Shown here one piece after another: positions 30,381 through 39,412 of a DNA stretch of 64,000 nucleotides. The translations under genes and the position numbers were made by a program. Under the pieces are notes generated by a model that worked only from the letters and a program-made list of their open reading frames with translations, had not been told where the DNA came from and searched no databases. Source of the DNA: an uncultured Oscillospiraceae bacterium (lineage in GTDB: Bacteria > Bacillota > Clostridia > Oscillospirales > Oscillospiraceae). Position 1 is the stretch's first letter, and each line of letters begins with the position of its first letter. Location: contig CAJTPV010000001.1 in the NCBI GenBank assembly GCA_910578505.1, positions 62,001-126,000 of the forward strand, in the 5' to 3' direction.

Positions 30381-33317
30381 ATGAAGGAACAGAGCAGATT
30401 GTCCCTGGGCATCGACATCGGCTCGACCACAGCCAAAGTCGTTGTCGTGGAGGACAGGAAGATCCTATTTGAAAAATATCAGCGCCACTTCTCCCAGGTG
30501 CGGCAGAAGACCCTGGAGCTGCTCCGGGAGGCCGCCCCCCTGGTGGGGGACCGGCCCTTTACCGCCGCCATCTCCGGCTCGGCGGGTCTGGGTCTGGCCC
30601 AGGGGGCCCTCGTGCCCTTTGTGCAGGAGGTGTTCGCCACCGGCGAGGTGGTCAAGCGCCTGCAGCCAGACGCCTCCGCCGTCATCGAGCTGGGCGGCGA
30701 GGACGCGAAGATCATCTTTTTTGACGGCGGCATCGACGAGCGCATGAACGGCACCTGCGCCGGCGGCACCGGGGCCTTTATCGACCAGATGGCCATGCTG
30801 CTGGACGTGACGGTGGATGAGCTGGACGAGCTGAGTTTGGGCAGCACCCGGCTGTACCCCATCGCCTCCCGCTGCGGCGTGTTCGCCAAGACGGACGTGC
30901 AGCCCCTGCTCAACCAGGGGGCCAAGCATGAGGACGTGGCGGCCAGCATCTATCAGGCGGTGGTGAACCAGACCATCGCGGGCCTGGCCCAGGGCCGGCG
31001 CATCACGGGCAAGGTGCTGTTTCTGGGCGGGCCGCTGTACTACTGCAAGGGCCTGCGCCGCCGGTTTCAGGAGACGCTGCAGCTGCCGGATGAGGACGCT
31101 GTTTTCCCCGCCTATGGCCGCTTTGCCGTGGCCATGGGCGCGGCGCTGTATGCGGAGGGCTCCGGCGGGAGGTACACCATTGCCGAACTGATGGACAAGA
31201 TTGAGCACAGCGCGTCCGTCCGCTCAGAGGCCAACCTCCTGCCGCCCCTCTTTTCCACAGAGGCGGACTATGAGGCGTTCCGCGCCCGCCACGCCGCCGC
31301 CGGCGTGGCCAGCCGGGACATTGCCGGCTACAGCGGCCGGGCCTGGCTGGGCATCGACTGCGGCAGCACCACCACAAAGGCGGCCCTGCTCAGCGCGGAA
31401 AAGGAGCTGCTGTATACCTACTACAGCTCCAACCGGGGGGACCCGGTGGGGATCGTCCAAGAGCAGCTGGAGACCATCTACCGTCTCTGCGGGGACCGGG
31501 TGGCCATCTGCGGCAGCGCCGTGACAGGCTACGGCGAGGAGCTGATTAAAGCCGCCTTCGGCGTGGACCGGGGGGTGGTGGAGACCATCGCCCACTACAC
31601 CGCCGCCAAGTATTTCTGTCCCCAGGTGGACTTTATTCTGGATATCGGCGGGCAGGACATCAAGTGCTTCAAGATCAAAAACGGGGCCATCGACTCCATC
31701 ATGCTCAACGAGGCGTGCTCCTCCGGGTGCGGGTCGTTTATCGAGACCTTCGCCCGGTCCATGGGCTGCAATGTGGCGGAGTTTGCCGAAAAGGGGCTCC
31801 ACAGCACCGCGCCGGTGAATCTGGGCAGCCGCTGCACGGTGTTTATGAACTCCTCCGTCAAGCAGTCCCAGAAGGACGGGGCCACGGTGGAGGACATCTC
31901 CGCCGGGCTGTCCGTCAGCGTGGTGAAAAACGCCATCTACAAGGTCATCCGCGCCGGCAGCGCCAGCGAGTTGGGGGAGCATGTGGTGGTCCAGGGCGGC
32001 ACATTTTATAACGACGCGGTCCTCCGGGCCTTTGAGCTGGAGCTGGGCCGGGAGGTCATCCGCCCCGCCATCGCCGGGCTGATGGGGGCCTACGGCGCGG
32101 CATTGTACGCCATGGACCTGCAGGAGAGCGGCATCATCACGCCGGAGGGATTGCGGGACTTTGTCCACCTGTCAAAGGCGTCCACCTGCAAGGGCTGCAC
32201 CAACCACTGCCGCCTGACTGTCAACAGCTTCGGCGGGAAGAAAAAGTTCATCTCCGGCAACCAGTGCCAGAAGGGGCTGGGCATGGCCGCCGCCGAGGAG
32301 CTGCCCAACCTGTACGCCTGGAAGCGGGACGCCCTGGCCGCCCTCCAGCCGGGGCCGGAGATCCGGGGCGTGATCGGCCTGCCGCTGGCCCTGGGGATGT
32401 ATGAGCTGTTGCCGTTGTGGCACGCATTTTTTACCCGTTTGGGCTTCCGGGTGGAGGTCTCCGGGTTTTCCAGCCGGAGGGTCTACGAAAAAGGGCAGTT
32501 CTCCATCCCGTCGGACACGGCCTGCTACCCGGCGAAGATCATGCACGGCCACATAGAGCTGCTGCTGGAGAAGGGCGTGGACGCCATCTTCTACCCCTGC
32601 CTGACCTACAACGTGGACGAGCGGGAGAGCGACAACCACTACAACTGCCCGGTGGTGGCCTACTACTCGGAGCTGCTCCGCGGCAATATGGACGATCTGG
32701 CCGGGACGAATTTCCTGTATCCCTTCCTGAATATCAATAACAAGAAGGAGCTGGCCAGGGAGCTGGCGGCCTGTCTGGACCCCGTCTTTCCCGGCATCCC
32801 CAAAAAGGAGGTCCGCAAGGCGGTGGACTACGCCTTTGCCGCCTATGAAGCCCACATGCTGGAGGTGCGGCGGCAGGGGGAGGCGGCGGTGGCCTGGGCC
32901 AGGGAGCACGGCAAGCGGGTCATGATCCTGGCGGGGCGGCCCTACCACATTGACCCGGAGATCGGCCACGGCATCGACAAGCTGGCCTCCTCCCTGGGCT
33001 TCGTGGTGGTCAGCGAGGACAGCGTCTGCCACCTGGCGGACCCGGCGCCGGTCCATGTGCTCAACCAGTGGACCTACCACGCCCGGCTCTACCGGGCCGC
33101 CCGGTACGCCTGCGGCAATCCGGACGTGCAGCTGGTGCAGCTGGTCAGCTTCGGCTGCGGCGTGGACGCCATTACCACCGACGAGGTGCGGCGCATTCTG
33201 GAGGAGGAAGGCCGGCTGTATACGCAGATCAAAATAGATGAGATTACCAATCTGGGCGCGGTGAAGATCCGCCTGCGGAGCCTCATCGGCGCCTTAGAGG
33301 AAAAAGAAGGAGTGTGA
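30381..33317 (+). CDS. 2-hydroxyacyl-CoA dehydratase activase-related protein (tandem ASKHA + DUF2229)
   Basis: A 978-residue protein. Two successive activase (BadF/BcrA/HgdC) domains are visible: the first begins GIDIGSTTAKVVV and contains GTCAGGTGAFIDQM and CGVFAKTD; the second begins WLGIDCGSTTTKAALL (about 325) and contains EACSSGCGSFIETFA and GSRCTVFMNSS. The Cys in these motifs normally bridge a [4Fe-4S] cluster between activase subunits, which use ATP to inject an electron into a 2-hydroxyacyl-CoA dehydratase. The last ~330 residues are DUF2229. In many relatives this protein also includes the dehydratase-like part, here a separate gene starting five bases after the stop. Confidence 0.85.
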   Translation: MKEQSRLSLGIDIGSTTAKVVVVEDRKILFEKYQRHFSQVRQKTLELLREAAPLVGDRPFTAAISGSAGLGLAQGALVPFVQEVFATGEVVKRLQPDASAVIELGGEDAKIIFFDGGIDERMNGTCAGGTGAFIDQMAMLLDVTVDELDELSLGSTRLYPIASRCGVFAKTDVQPLLNQGAKHEDVAASIYQAVVNQTIAGLAQGRRITGKVLFLGGPLYYCKGLRRRFQETLQLPDEDAVFPAYGRFAVAMGAALYAEGSGGRYTIAELMDKIEHSASVRSEANLLPPLFSTEADYEAFRARHAAAGVASRDIAGYSGRAWLGIDCGSTTTKAALLSAEKELLYTYYSSNRGDPVGIVQEQLETIYRLCGDRVAICGSAVTGYGEELIKAAFGVDRGVVETIAHYTAAKYFCPQVDFILDIGGQDIKCFKIKNGAIDSIMLNEACSSGCGSFIETFARSMGCNVAEFAEKGLHSTAPVNLGSRCTVFMNSSVKQSQKDGATVEDISAGLSVSVVKNAIYKVIRAGSASELGEHVVVQGGTFYNDAVLRAFELELGREVIRPAIAGLMGAYGAALYAMDLQESGIITPEGLRDFVHLSKASTCKGCTNHCRLTVNSFGGKKKFISGNQCQKGLGMAAAEELPNLYAWKRDALAALQPGPEIRGVIGLPLALGMYELLPLWHAFFTRLGFRVEVSGFSSRRVYEKGQFSIPSDTACYPAKIMHGHIELLLEKGVDAIFYPCLTYNVDERESDNHYNCPVVAYYSELLRGNMDDLAGTNFLYPFLNINNKKELARELAACLDPVFPGIPKKEVRKAVDYAFAAYEAHMLEVRRQGEAAVAWAREHGKRVMILAGRPYHIDPEIGHGIDKLASSLGFVVVSEDSVCHLADPAPVHVLNQWTYHARLYRAARYACGNPDVQLVQLVSFGCGVDAITTDEVRRILEEEGRLYTQIKIDEITNLGAVKIRLRSLIGALEEKEGV

Positions 33318-33322
33318 GGAAG

Positions 33323-34654
<1,332 letters not shown>

Positions 34655-34677
34655 GATTGGCGCGCATAGAGGCAGAA

Positions 34678-34713
34678 CCCCGGAGAGATGAGCGCTCTCC
34701 GGGGTCCCTTTTT
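34678..34713 (+). terminator. Rho-independent terminator of the activase/dehydratase operon
   Basis: A 10-bp stem CCCCGGAGAG / CTCTCCGGGG (34678-34687, 34695-34704), followed by TCCCTTTTT. Confidence 0.88.
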
Positions 34714-34832
34714 CCGGCGATTGCCCCTCTGCAGCCCGGACCGTCCTGCGGCATACGGGAGGAAAACCGGGGAGCGGACCGTGCGGGAGGAAATTTTATG
34801 CCGCATGAATGACAGAACCGGTTAAATTCCCC

Positions 34833-34861
34833 TTTACAGCCCCCCCATCTTATGGCATAAT
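34833..34861 (+). promoter_or_regulatory. prfB promoter
   Basis: TTTACA (34833-34838), 17 bases, then CATAAT (34856-34861), 46 bases before the prfB ATG. Confidence 0.6.
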
Positions 34862-34906
34862 AGAGGATAAAATCGGAAGAGACCACAGACATGGAGGGAG
34901 TATTTC

Positions 34907-36031
34907 ATGCCCATTATTGAATATGACACCTATAAGCAGAAGCTGACCGCCATTGGCCCCCGGCTGGAAAAGCTGGCGGCGGCCCTGGACCTGGAGGGCG
35001 CCCGCCGGGAGGTGGAGGAGCTGGAGGAAAAGGCCGGGGACGCCAATTTCTGGAACGACCTCCAGGCGTCCCAAAAGGTGCTGCAGCGGACCAAGCAGCT
35101 GAAAAACAAGCTGGAAAACCACGCCCGGCTCACCAGTCAGTGGGAAGATCTGGCCACGCTGGTGGAGATGGCCGCGGAGGAGGAGGACGCCAGCCTCCTG
35201 CCGGAGGTGGAGGAGGGCTACGGCAAGCTGGAATCCGCCCTGGAGGAGGCCAATCTGGCCACGCTGCTCACCGGCGAGTACGACGCCAACAACGCCATCC
35301 TCACGCTCCACGCCGGGGCCGGCGGCACCGAGGCCCAGGATTGGTGCCAGATGCTCTACCGCATGTATACCCGCTGGGCGGAGCGCCACAGCTTCACCGT
35401 CAAGACCCTGGACTATGAGGAGGGCGACGAGGCGGGCATCAAGTCCGCCGCCATCTCCATCGAGGGGGAAAACGCCTACGGCTTCCTGAAAAGCGAGAAC
35501 GGCGTCCACCGCCTGGTGCGTATCTCCCCCTTCGACGCCAACGCCCGCCGGCAGACCTCCTTCGCCGCGGTGGAGGTGATGCCGGAGATCGAGGATGACA
35601 ACAGCGTGGAGATCCGCAGCGAGGATATTGAGATGCAGGTCTACCGCGCCTCCGGCGCCGGCGGCCAGCACGTCAACAAGACCTCCTCCGCCGTGCGGCT
35701 CATCCACCGGCCCACCGGCGTGGTGGTCTCCAGCCAGCAGGAGCGCAGCCAGGTACAGAACCGGGAGAACTGCATGAAGATGCTGCGGGCCAAGCTGATG
35801 GAGATGAAGGCCCAGCAGCATGCGGAGAAAATATCGGACATCAAGGGCGTGCAGATGAAAATCGAGTGGGGCAGCCAGATCCGCTCCTATGTGTTCATGC
35901 CCTACACCCTGGCCAAGGACACCCGCACGGGCTTTGAAAACGGCAACATCAGCGCCGTGATGGACGGCGATCTGGACGGCTTTATCAACGCCTACCTCAC
36001 CGCCAGCGCCACCGGAGAACTGAAAAAATGA
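34907..36031 (+). CDS. prfB: Peptide chain release factor 2 (no programmed frameshift)
   Basis: A 374-residue class I release factor. It has GGQ at 252-254 (GAGGQHVNKTSSA) and the RF2-type SPF in VRISPFDANARR, which reads UGA and UAA. The whole protein is in one frame: the point where most bacteria carry an in-frame UGA (around residue 25) reads through AAALDLEGARR. It therefore lacks the usual RF2 autoregulatory +1 frameshift. GGAGG lies upstream of the ATG. Confidence 0.94.
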   Translation: MPIIEYDTYKQKLTAIGPRLEKLAAALDLEGARREVEELEEKAGDANFWNDLQASQKVLQRTKQLKNKLENHARLTSQWEDLATLVEMAAEEEDASLLPEVEEGYGKLESALEEANLATLLTGEYDANNAILTLHAGAGGTEAQDWCQMLYRMYTRWAERHSFTVKTLDYEEGDEAGIKSAAISIEGENAYGFLKSENGVHRLVRISPFDANARRQTSFAAVEVMPEIEDDNSVEIRSEDIEMQVYRASGAGGQHVNKTSSAVRLIHRPTGVVVSSQQERSQVQNRENCMKMLRAKLMEMKAQQHAEKISDIKGVQMKIEWGSQIRSYVFMPYTLAKDTRTGFENGNISAVMDGDLDGFINAYLTASATGELKK

Positions 36032-36039
36032 CAGGCAAA

Positions 36040-36069
36040 CGCCGGAGTCCCATAAGCGGGGCCCCGGCG
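36040..36069. terminator. Hairpin between convergent prfB and coaW
   Basis: CGCCGG (36040-36045) pairs with CCGGCG (36064-36069). An inner GTCCC/GGGGC extends the stem. It lies between the two converging stops. Confidence 0.6.
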
Positions 36070-36086
36070 CTCTGTCTTCTCCGGAC

Positions 36087-36929
36087 TTACGCCTTGATTT
36101 CCTTTGTCTTTCCTACATACATTGCCGCGCCGATGGACGTGGCGAAGGCGGCGCTGTCGGGAATGATAAACTGAATCCCATGGAGCCGGTGGAACAGGGC
36201 GAAGCACTCCGCCGCCTGGGGCAGATTGGGCATAAACCCGGTCAGCACCACCGTCTCGCACCGGCAGGCCCGGCAGGCCATCACCGCCGTGGTGCCGATG
36301 GACTGCAGCACCATGTTCACCACGCCGGCGGCAAAATCGCTGGCCGTGGCGTCGTCGGACACGTTGCCGAAGTTGGCCGCCGTGATGTCCAGGGGCAGGG
36401 AGGGGTGGCTGTTGCGGGTGATGTCGCCCACCGTCAGGTCAATGTTGTTGACATTGCCGCTGGCGGACAGCTTCACGATCTGATTGTACTTCCGGGCGCC
36501 GCACAGCCGGGAGCACAGCCCCGCCAGCGTGCCGCCGCCCACCCCGGAGCCGCACAGGTGCTGGACGCCGCTGTTCTTCTCTGCCCAGATAAAGGCGGTG
36601 CCGGTGCCCATGCTGACCACCACCGCGCGGGACTGTCCGCTCAGCGCCAGCCCCCCCACGCCCACGGCGGTGAATTCCTCCACCTGCTCGGTGGGAATAT
36701 TGTAGATATTGCCGTCCACATAGGACGCGCCCACGCCGGTCAGGGCGATCCGCGACACGTCCTCCAGCTGCAGACTGTTGGTAAACAGGAAATTCCCCAT
36801 GGCCCCGTACAGGGACGTGATGGGGTCCTGGGCCTGGACGCGGTGCTTGGCAATGACGGACCCGTCCGGACGCAGACCGACGATCTTCGTGGTGGAGCCG
36901 CCGATATCAATTCCCAAAATGATAGACAT
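36087..36929 (-). CDS. coaW: Type II pantothenate kinase
   Basis: A 280-residue ASKHA-fold kinase that phosphorylates pantothenate, the first step of CoA synthesis. Motifs are GIDIGGSTTKIVG (phosphate 1), SMGTGTAFIW and GSGVGGGTLAGL (adenosine/phosphate 2). This eukaryote-like class is found in staphylococci and many Clostridia and is typically little affected by CoA feedback. ATG 36929 (MSIILGID) is chosen, with GGGAGG about ten bases upstream, over the longer start at 36950. coaE, the last step of the pathway, lies 10 kb away. Confidence 0.88.
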   Translation of the reverse strand: MSIILGIDIGGSTTKIVGLRPDGSVIAKHRVQAQDPITSLYGAMGNFLFTNSLQLEDVSRIALTGVGASYVDGNIYNIPTEQVEEFTAVGVGGLALSGQSRAVVVSMGTGTAFIWAEKNSGVQHLCGSGVGGGTLAGLCSRLCGARKYNQIVKLSASGNVNNIDLTVGDITRNSHPSLPLDITAANFGNVSDDATASDFAAGVVNMVLQSIGTTAVMACRACRCETVVLTGFMPNLPQAAECFALFHRLHGIQFIIPDSAAFATSIGAAMYVGKTKEIKA

Positions 36930-37205
36930 AATCCTGAACCTCCCGGCCATTTTCCCCTAGAGTATAATCGCATTTGCCTGTCCTGTCAAGCGGTGGGGAT
37001 TTTGGAAGTAACAGTTGACAGAGCAGAGACAGTTACCAAGTAAAGGCCATATTCAGCTGAAGTCAAAATAAGGGACACTGCCAGCAGGAACATGCTCGAT
37101 GGCAAGGGCATAAACTATCTCGGGCACCGCGCCGGCGAAAAGCAATTCCTGCATCGCCGCTGCGGCGTATTCCCGGCGCGGCCCCATCCGAAAGAAGAGT
37201 CTTCT

Positions 37206-37826
37206 ATGTCTCTGCCCAGTTTTCCTAATATTGACCCGCCCATCCAGCGCGAAGATGCGGTCAATCAGATCCTTTCTTCCATCGCGATGGAGGAGCTCGG
37301 ACTGAGCCATATCCTCAACGCTGAGGGTGAGAAGCTGCAATATATCCTTGGGACCCTGCCCGGTCTCAGCGGTCCGCCCGCCACGGTCAGCGATGTGCTG
37401 TCCGCCAACGAGAGCGTCCGCGATCTGCTGGAGGCCGCCGTTCAGAACCAGCTTTTCCTGAAATCGAAAATGCAGGGGGCCTTGACGGCCTCCCCCATGC
37501 AGGGTGTCACCGGCCCCACCGGCCCCGCCGGTCCTGACGGGCGGTCAGGCGCAGCCGGGGCAGCCGGACCGGCAGGAATCACGGGAGCCGTGGGAGCCAC
37601 CGGACCTACAGGTCCCACAGGGGCGACCGGTCCCAGTTTCATCACCGCCTTTGCGGCCAACACCCGGCGCACAACCATCCCGGTGACGGAGAGCGGCACC
37701 GTGCTCCCTCTGCCAGACGCTCAGGTACTGCCGCTGGAGGGCGCGTCTCTGACCATCATCCGTCTGGGTGATACAATCTTCCGACTTGATGAGCATGATT
37801 CGGATGTAGAGTTCGGGGACAATTAG
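37206..37826 (+). CDS. Collagen-like repeat protein (spore-surface type)
   Basis: A 206-residue protein. An N-terminal domain of about 95 residues contains GLSHILNAEGEKLQYILG, a motif common in clostridial collagen-like surface proteins. About fifteen Gly-X-Y triplets follow (GVTGPTGPAGPDGRSG and so on to GATGPS). A C-terminal domain of about 55 residues then follows. BclA-type exosporium proteins share this arrangement. There is no signal peptide, as expected for a protein assembled on the spore from the mother cell. The in-frame ATG at 37092 adds unconserved residues; 37206 has only a weak ribosome site. Confidence 0.7.
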   Translation: MSLPSFPNIDPPIQREDAVNQILSSIAMEELGLSHILNAEGEKLQYILGTLPGLSGPPATVSDVLSANESVRDLLEAAVQNQLFLKSKMQGALTASPMQGVTGPTGPAGPDGRSGAAGAAGPAGITGAVGATGPTGPTGATGPSFITAFAANTRRTTIPVTESGTVLPLPDAQVLPLEGASLTIIRLGDTIFRLDEHDSDVEFGDN

Positions 37827-37877
37827 GGGCGGCGGCAGCGCTCCATGGAGCGGAGTATCTGCTTTTCGATATGCTTC

Positions 37878-37908
37878 GACCTCCCGCCGGTTTTACCAGC
37901 GGGAGGTC
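37878..37908 (+). terminator. Hairpin downstream of the collagen-like gene
   Basis: A 10-bp stem GACCTCCCGC / GCGGGAGGTC with an 11-base loop, without a T run. It marks the left end of the AT-richer accessory island. Confidence 0.45.
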
Positions 37909-38008
37909 AGGATTGACCTAAGAAATTTTGTCCCTTAAGCGCAGCCCTCGTTTATCACCTCCATCCGCTTCTTTCCCCGTGTGGGTCAGGTTATGGGTCA
38001 AATCCCAA

Positions 38009-38251
38009 TCAGGAGGCAAAGGACAGCCGAACATCTGACAGCGGGAGGCCCAGCCGGATTGCCCTCTCACGCTCATAGGTAACTCTGGTAACCTCTTCAA
38101 TAAACTGCTGCTCTTTTTCCCCTGCACTGGCCCATCTTACGCTATACTTCTGACACATCTGGAAAAATATCTCGTAAAACCGCTCTTCTTCTGGATCTTT
38201 CCGGCAATACCACTCTGCATCAGACGGCAGTTTTTCTTTTCTGCTCTTCAT
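38009..38251 (-). CDS. Small conserved protein, 80 aa
   Basis: An 80-residue, highly charged helical protein without membrane segments (starts MKSRKEKLPSDAEW). Its ATG overlaps the stop of the gene before it in an ATGA junction, a sign that the pair is co-translated. I do not recognise a family. The coupling of two small genes resembles a toxin-antitoxin layout, but nothing in the sequence identifies a toxin. Confidence 0.5.
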   Translation of the reverse strand: MKSRKEKLPSDAEWYCRKDPEEERFYEIFFQMCQKYSVRWASAGEKEQQFIEEVTRVTYERERAIRLGLPLSDVRLSFAS

Positions 38252-38547
38252 TTGGACGCCTCCTTCCAGTTAGACAAGATTGGATTAGACTCCGGGTGTG
38301 CCTCCATGTAGACAATGTGGACAACCAAAGAATTTTCAAGGACTTCGTATGCACCCAAAGCAATCAGTTCTCCGTTCACCTTAGCCGCATATTTCTGAAA
38401 CCGATCTTCCGCCAAATATTCACTCGTCCAAGACGTCTGCCACATAGGCGGCAAATTTGTTGATTCTGCGTCTGACCGAAGCATAGGTTCAATCAAAACG
38501 GGGACTTGTCGATTCATTTTGTCAAAAACAAATGGTTTGAACTGCAT
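38248..38547 (-). CDS. Small protein resembling the N-terminal half of a GNAT-like domain
   Basis: A 99-residue protein. The central strands (RFQKYAAKVNGELIALGAY, then ENSLVVHIVYMEAHPESNP) resemble the beta sheet before the acetyl-CoA loop of GNAT acetyltransferases. The acetyl-CoA-binding part is absent, so it is either a truncated acetyltransferase or a distinct small family. GAGGTG lies eight bases before the ATG. It is translationally coupled to the 80-residue gene. Confidence 0.5.
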   Translation of the reverse strand: MQFKPFVFDKMNRQVPVLIEPMLRSDAESTNLPPMWQTSWTSEYLAEDRFQKYAAKVNGELIALGAYEVLENSLVVHIVYMEAHPESNPILSNWKEASK

Positions 38548-38669
38548 ACCCCATCACCTCGTTGACAGTATACCACAAATCCACAAAAAAGAGAAGGGTT
38601 GTTTCTTTTCCAAGCACCTCAAAATCTGCGCCGCCGTAAACAAAGAGAGCCTCCCGTAGCCTTTCCCCA

Positions 38670-39398
38670 TCAAATCACGCCGAACAGCGCCTCCAGGTCC
38701 TGCCCGGCGAGAATCCGCTTGCTGGGCTTCTGGGCGTTGGCCAGCATGGCCTCCACCTTGTTGGCCAGCGCCACGTCGATAAACCGCTCCATCTCAATAC
38801 TCCGCAGCTCAAAAAACAGCGCGGGCTGTTGGTCCAGGCGCGCACCGACGCCGTACAGCACCGCCGCCACGTGCTTGCACATCAGCGCCCAGTCGGGACA
38901 GCTGCAGGTAAAACCGATCTCCTTCGGCTGAGGGAACAGACCGCCCTCCTCCTGAAACAATTCCTTCAGCTCCTCCGGAAAATTTCCCGCCAGCAGCTGT
39001 TCCAGGTTCTCCACCTTCCGGTTGCAGCGGCTGATGATATCCTGGCACCGCTCCTCGGACACCGGGCTGATCCGTACCTCCACCTTGTAAGGCGTCTTCC
39101 GTGACCCCTGTACCTTCGCCTGGATTTTCCCCTTCTGGATCTTCAGGTCAACCACAGCGCCCGTCCGGACATACCGCTTCCCCCGGTCCAGGCGGCTGTC
39201 ATAGTCCGCGTAGCGCTCCAGATTCCGGCACCACGCCTGCCCCCACCAGCTCCTGGCAATGGTCCGGCCCTGGATGATTACCGGCTCCCAGACCTGCCCC
39301 TTGGCCAGCGCTTTCTTCTGACTGGCTGCCGCGTTTTGCTGCAGCTTCTCCGTGGTGGGCTGGCTGTAGCCGCCCTCGCCCTGCCAATATCTGCTCAT
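38670..39398 (-). CDS. SWIM zinc-finger protein
   Basis: A 242-residue protein with a SWIM zinc motif CSCPDWALMCKH (CxCx7CxH), which binds nucleic acid or protein. The N-terminal part has the WWGQAWCRNLERYADYDSRL stretch typical of bacterial SWIM proteins paired with SNF2 helicases. It starts 14 bases after the SNF2 gene with GGAGGTGAGAGG upstream, so the two are one operon and probably one complex. Confidence 0.88.
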   Translation of the reverse strand: MSRYWQGEGGYSQPTTEKLQQNAAASQKKALAKGQVWEPVIIQGRTIARSWWGQAWCRNLERYADYDSRLDRGKRYVRTGAVVDLKIQKGKIQAKVQGSRKTPYKVEVRISPVSEERCQDIISRCNRKVENLEQLLAGNFPEELKELFQEEGGLFPQPKEIGFTCSCPDWALMCKHVAAVLYGVGARLDQQPALFFELRSIEMERFIDVALANKVEAMLANAQKPSKRILAGQDLEALFGVI

Positions 39399-39412
39399 CC
39401 TCTCACCTCCGC

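Noticed and set aside
37053..37340. Minus-strand frame of 95 codons opposite the collagen-like gene start
   Set aside because: Its last ~45 residues look protein-like and outside the coding part of the plus gene, but there is no ribosome site and no family I recognise. A gene relic is possible but unsupported.
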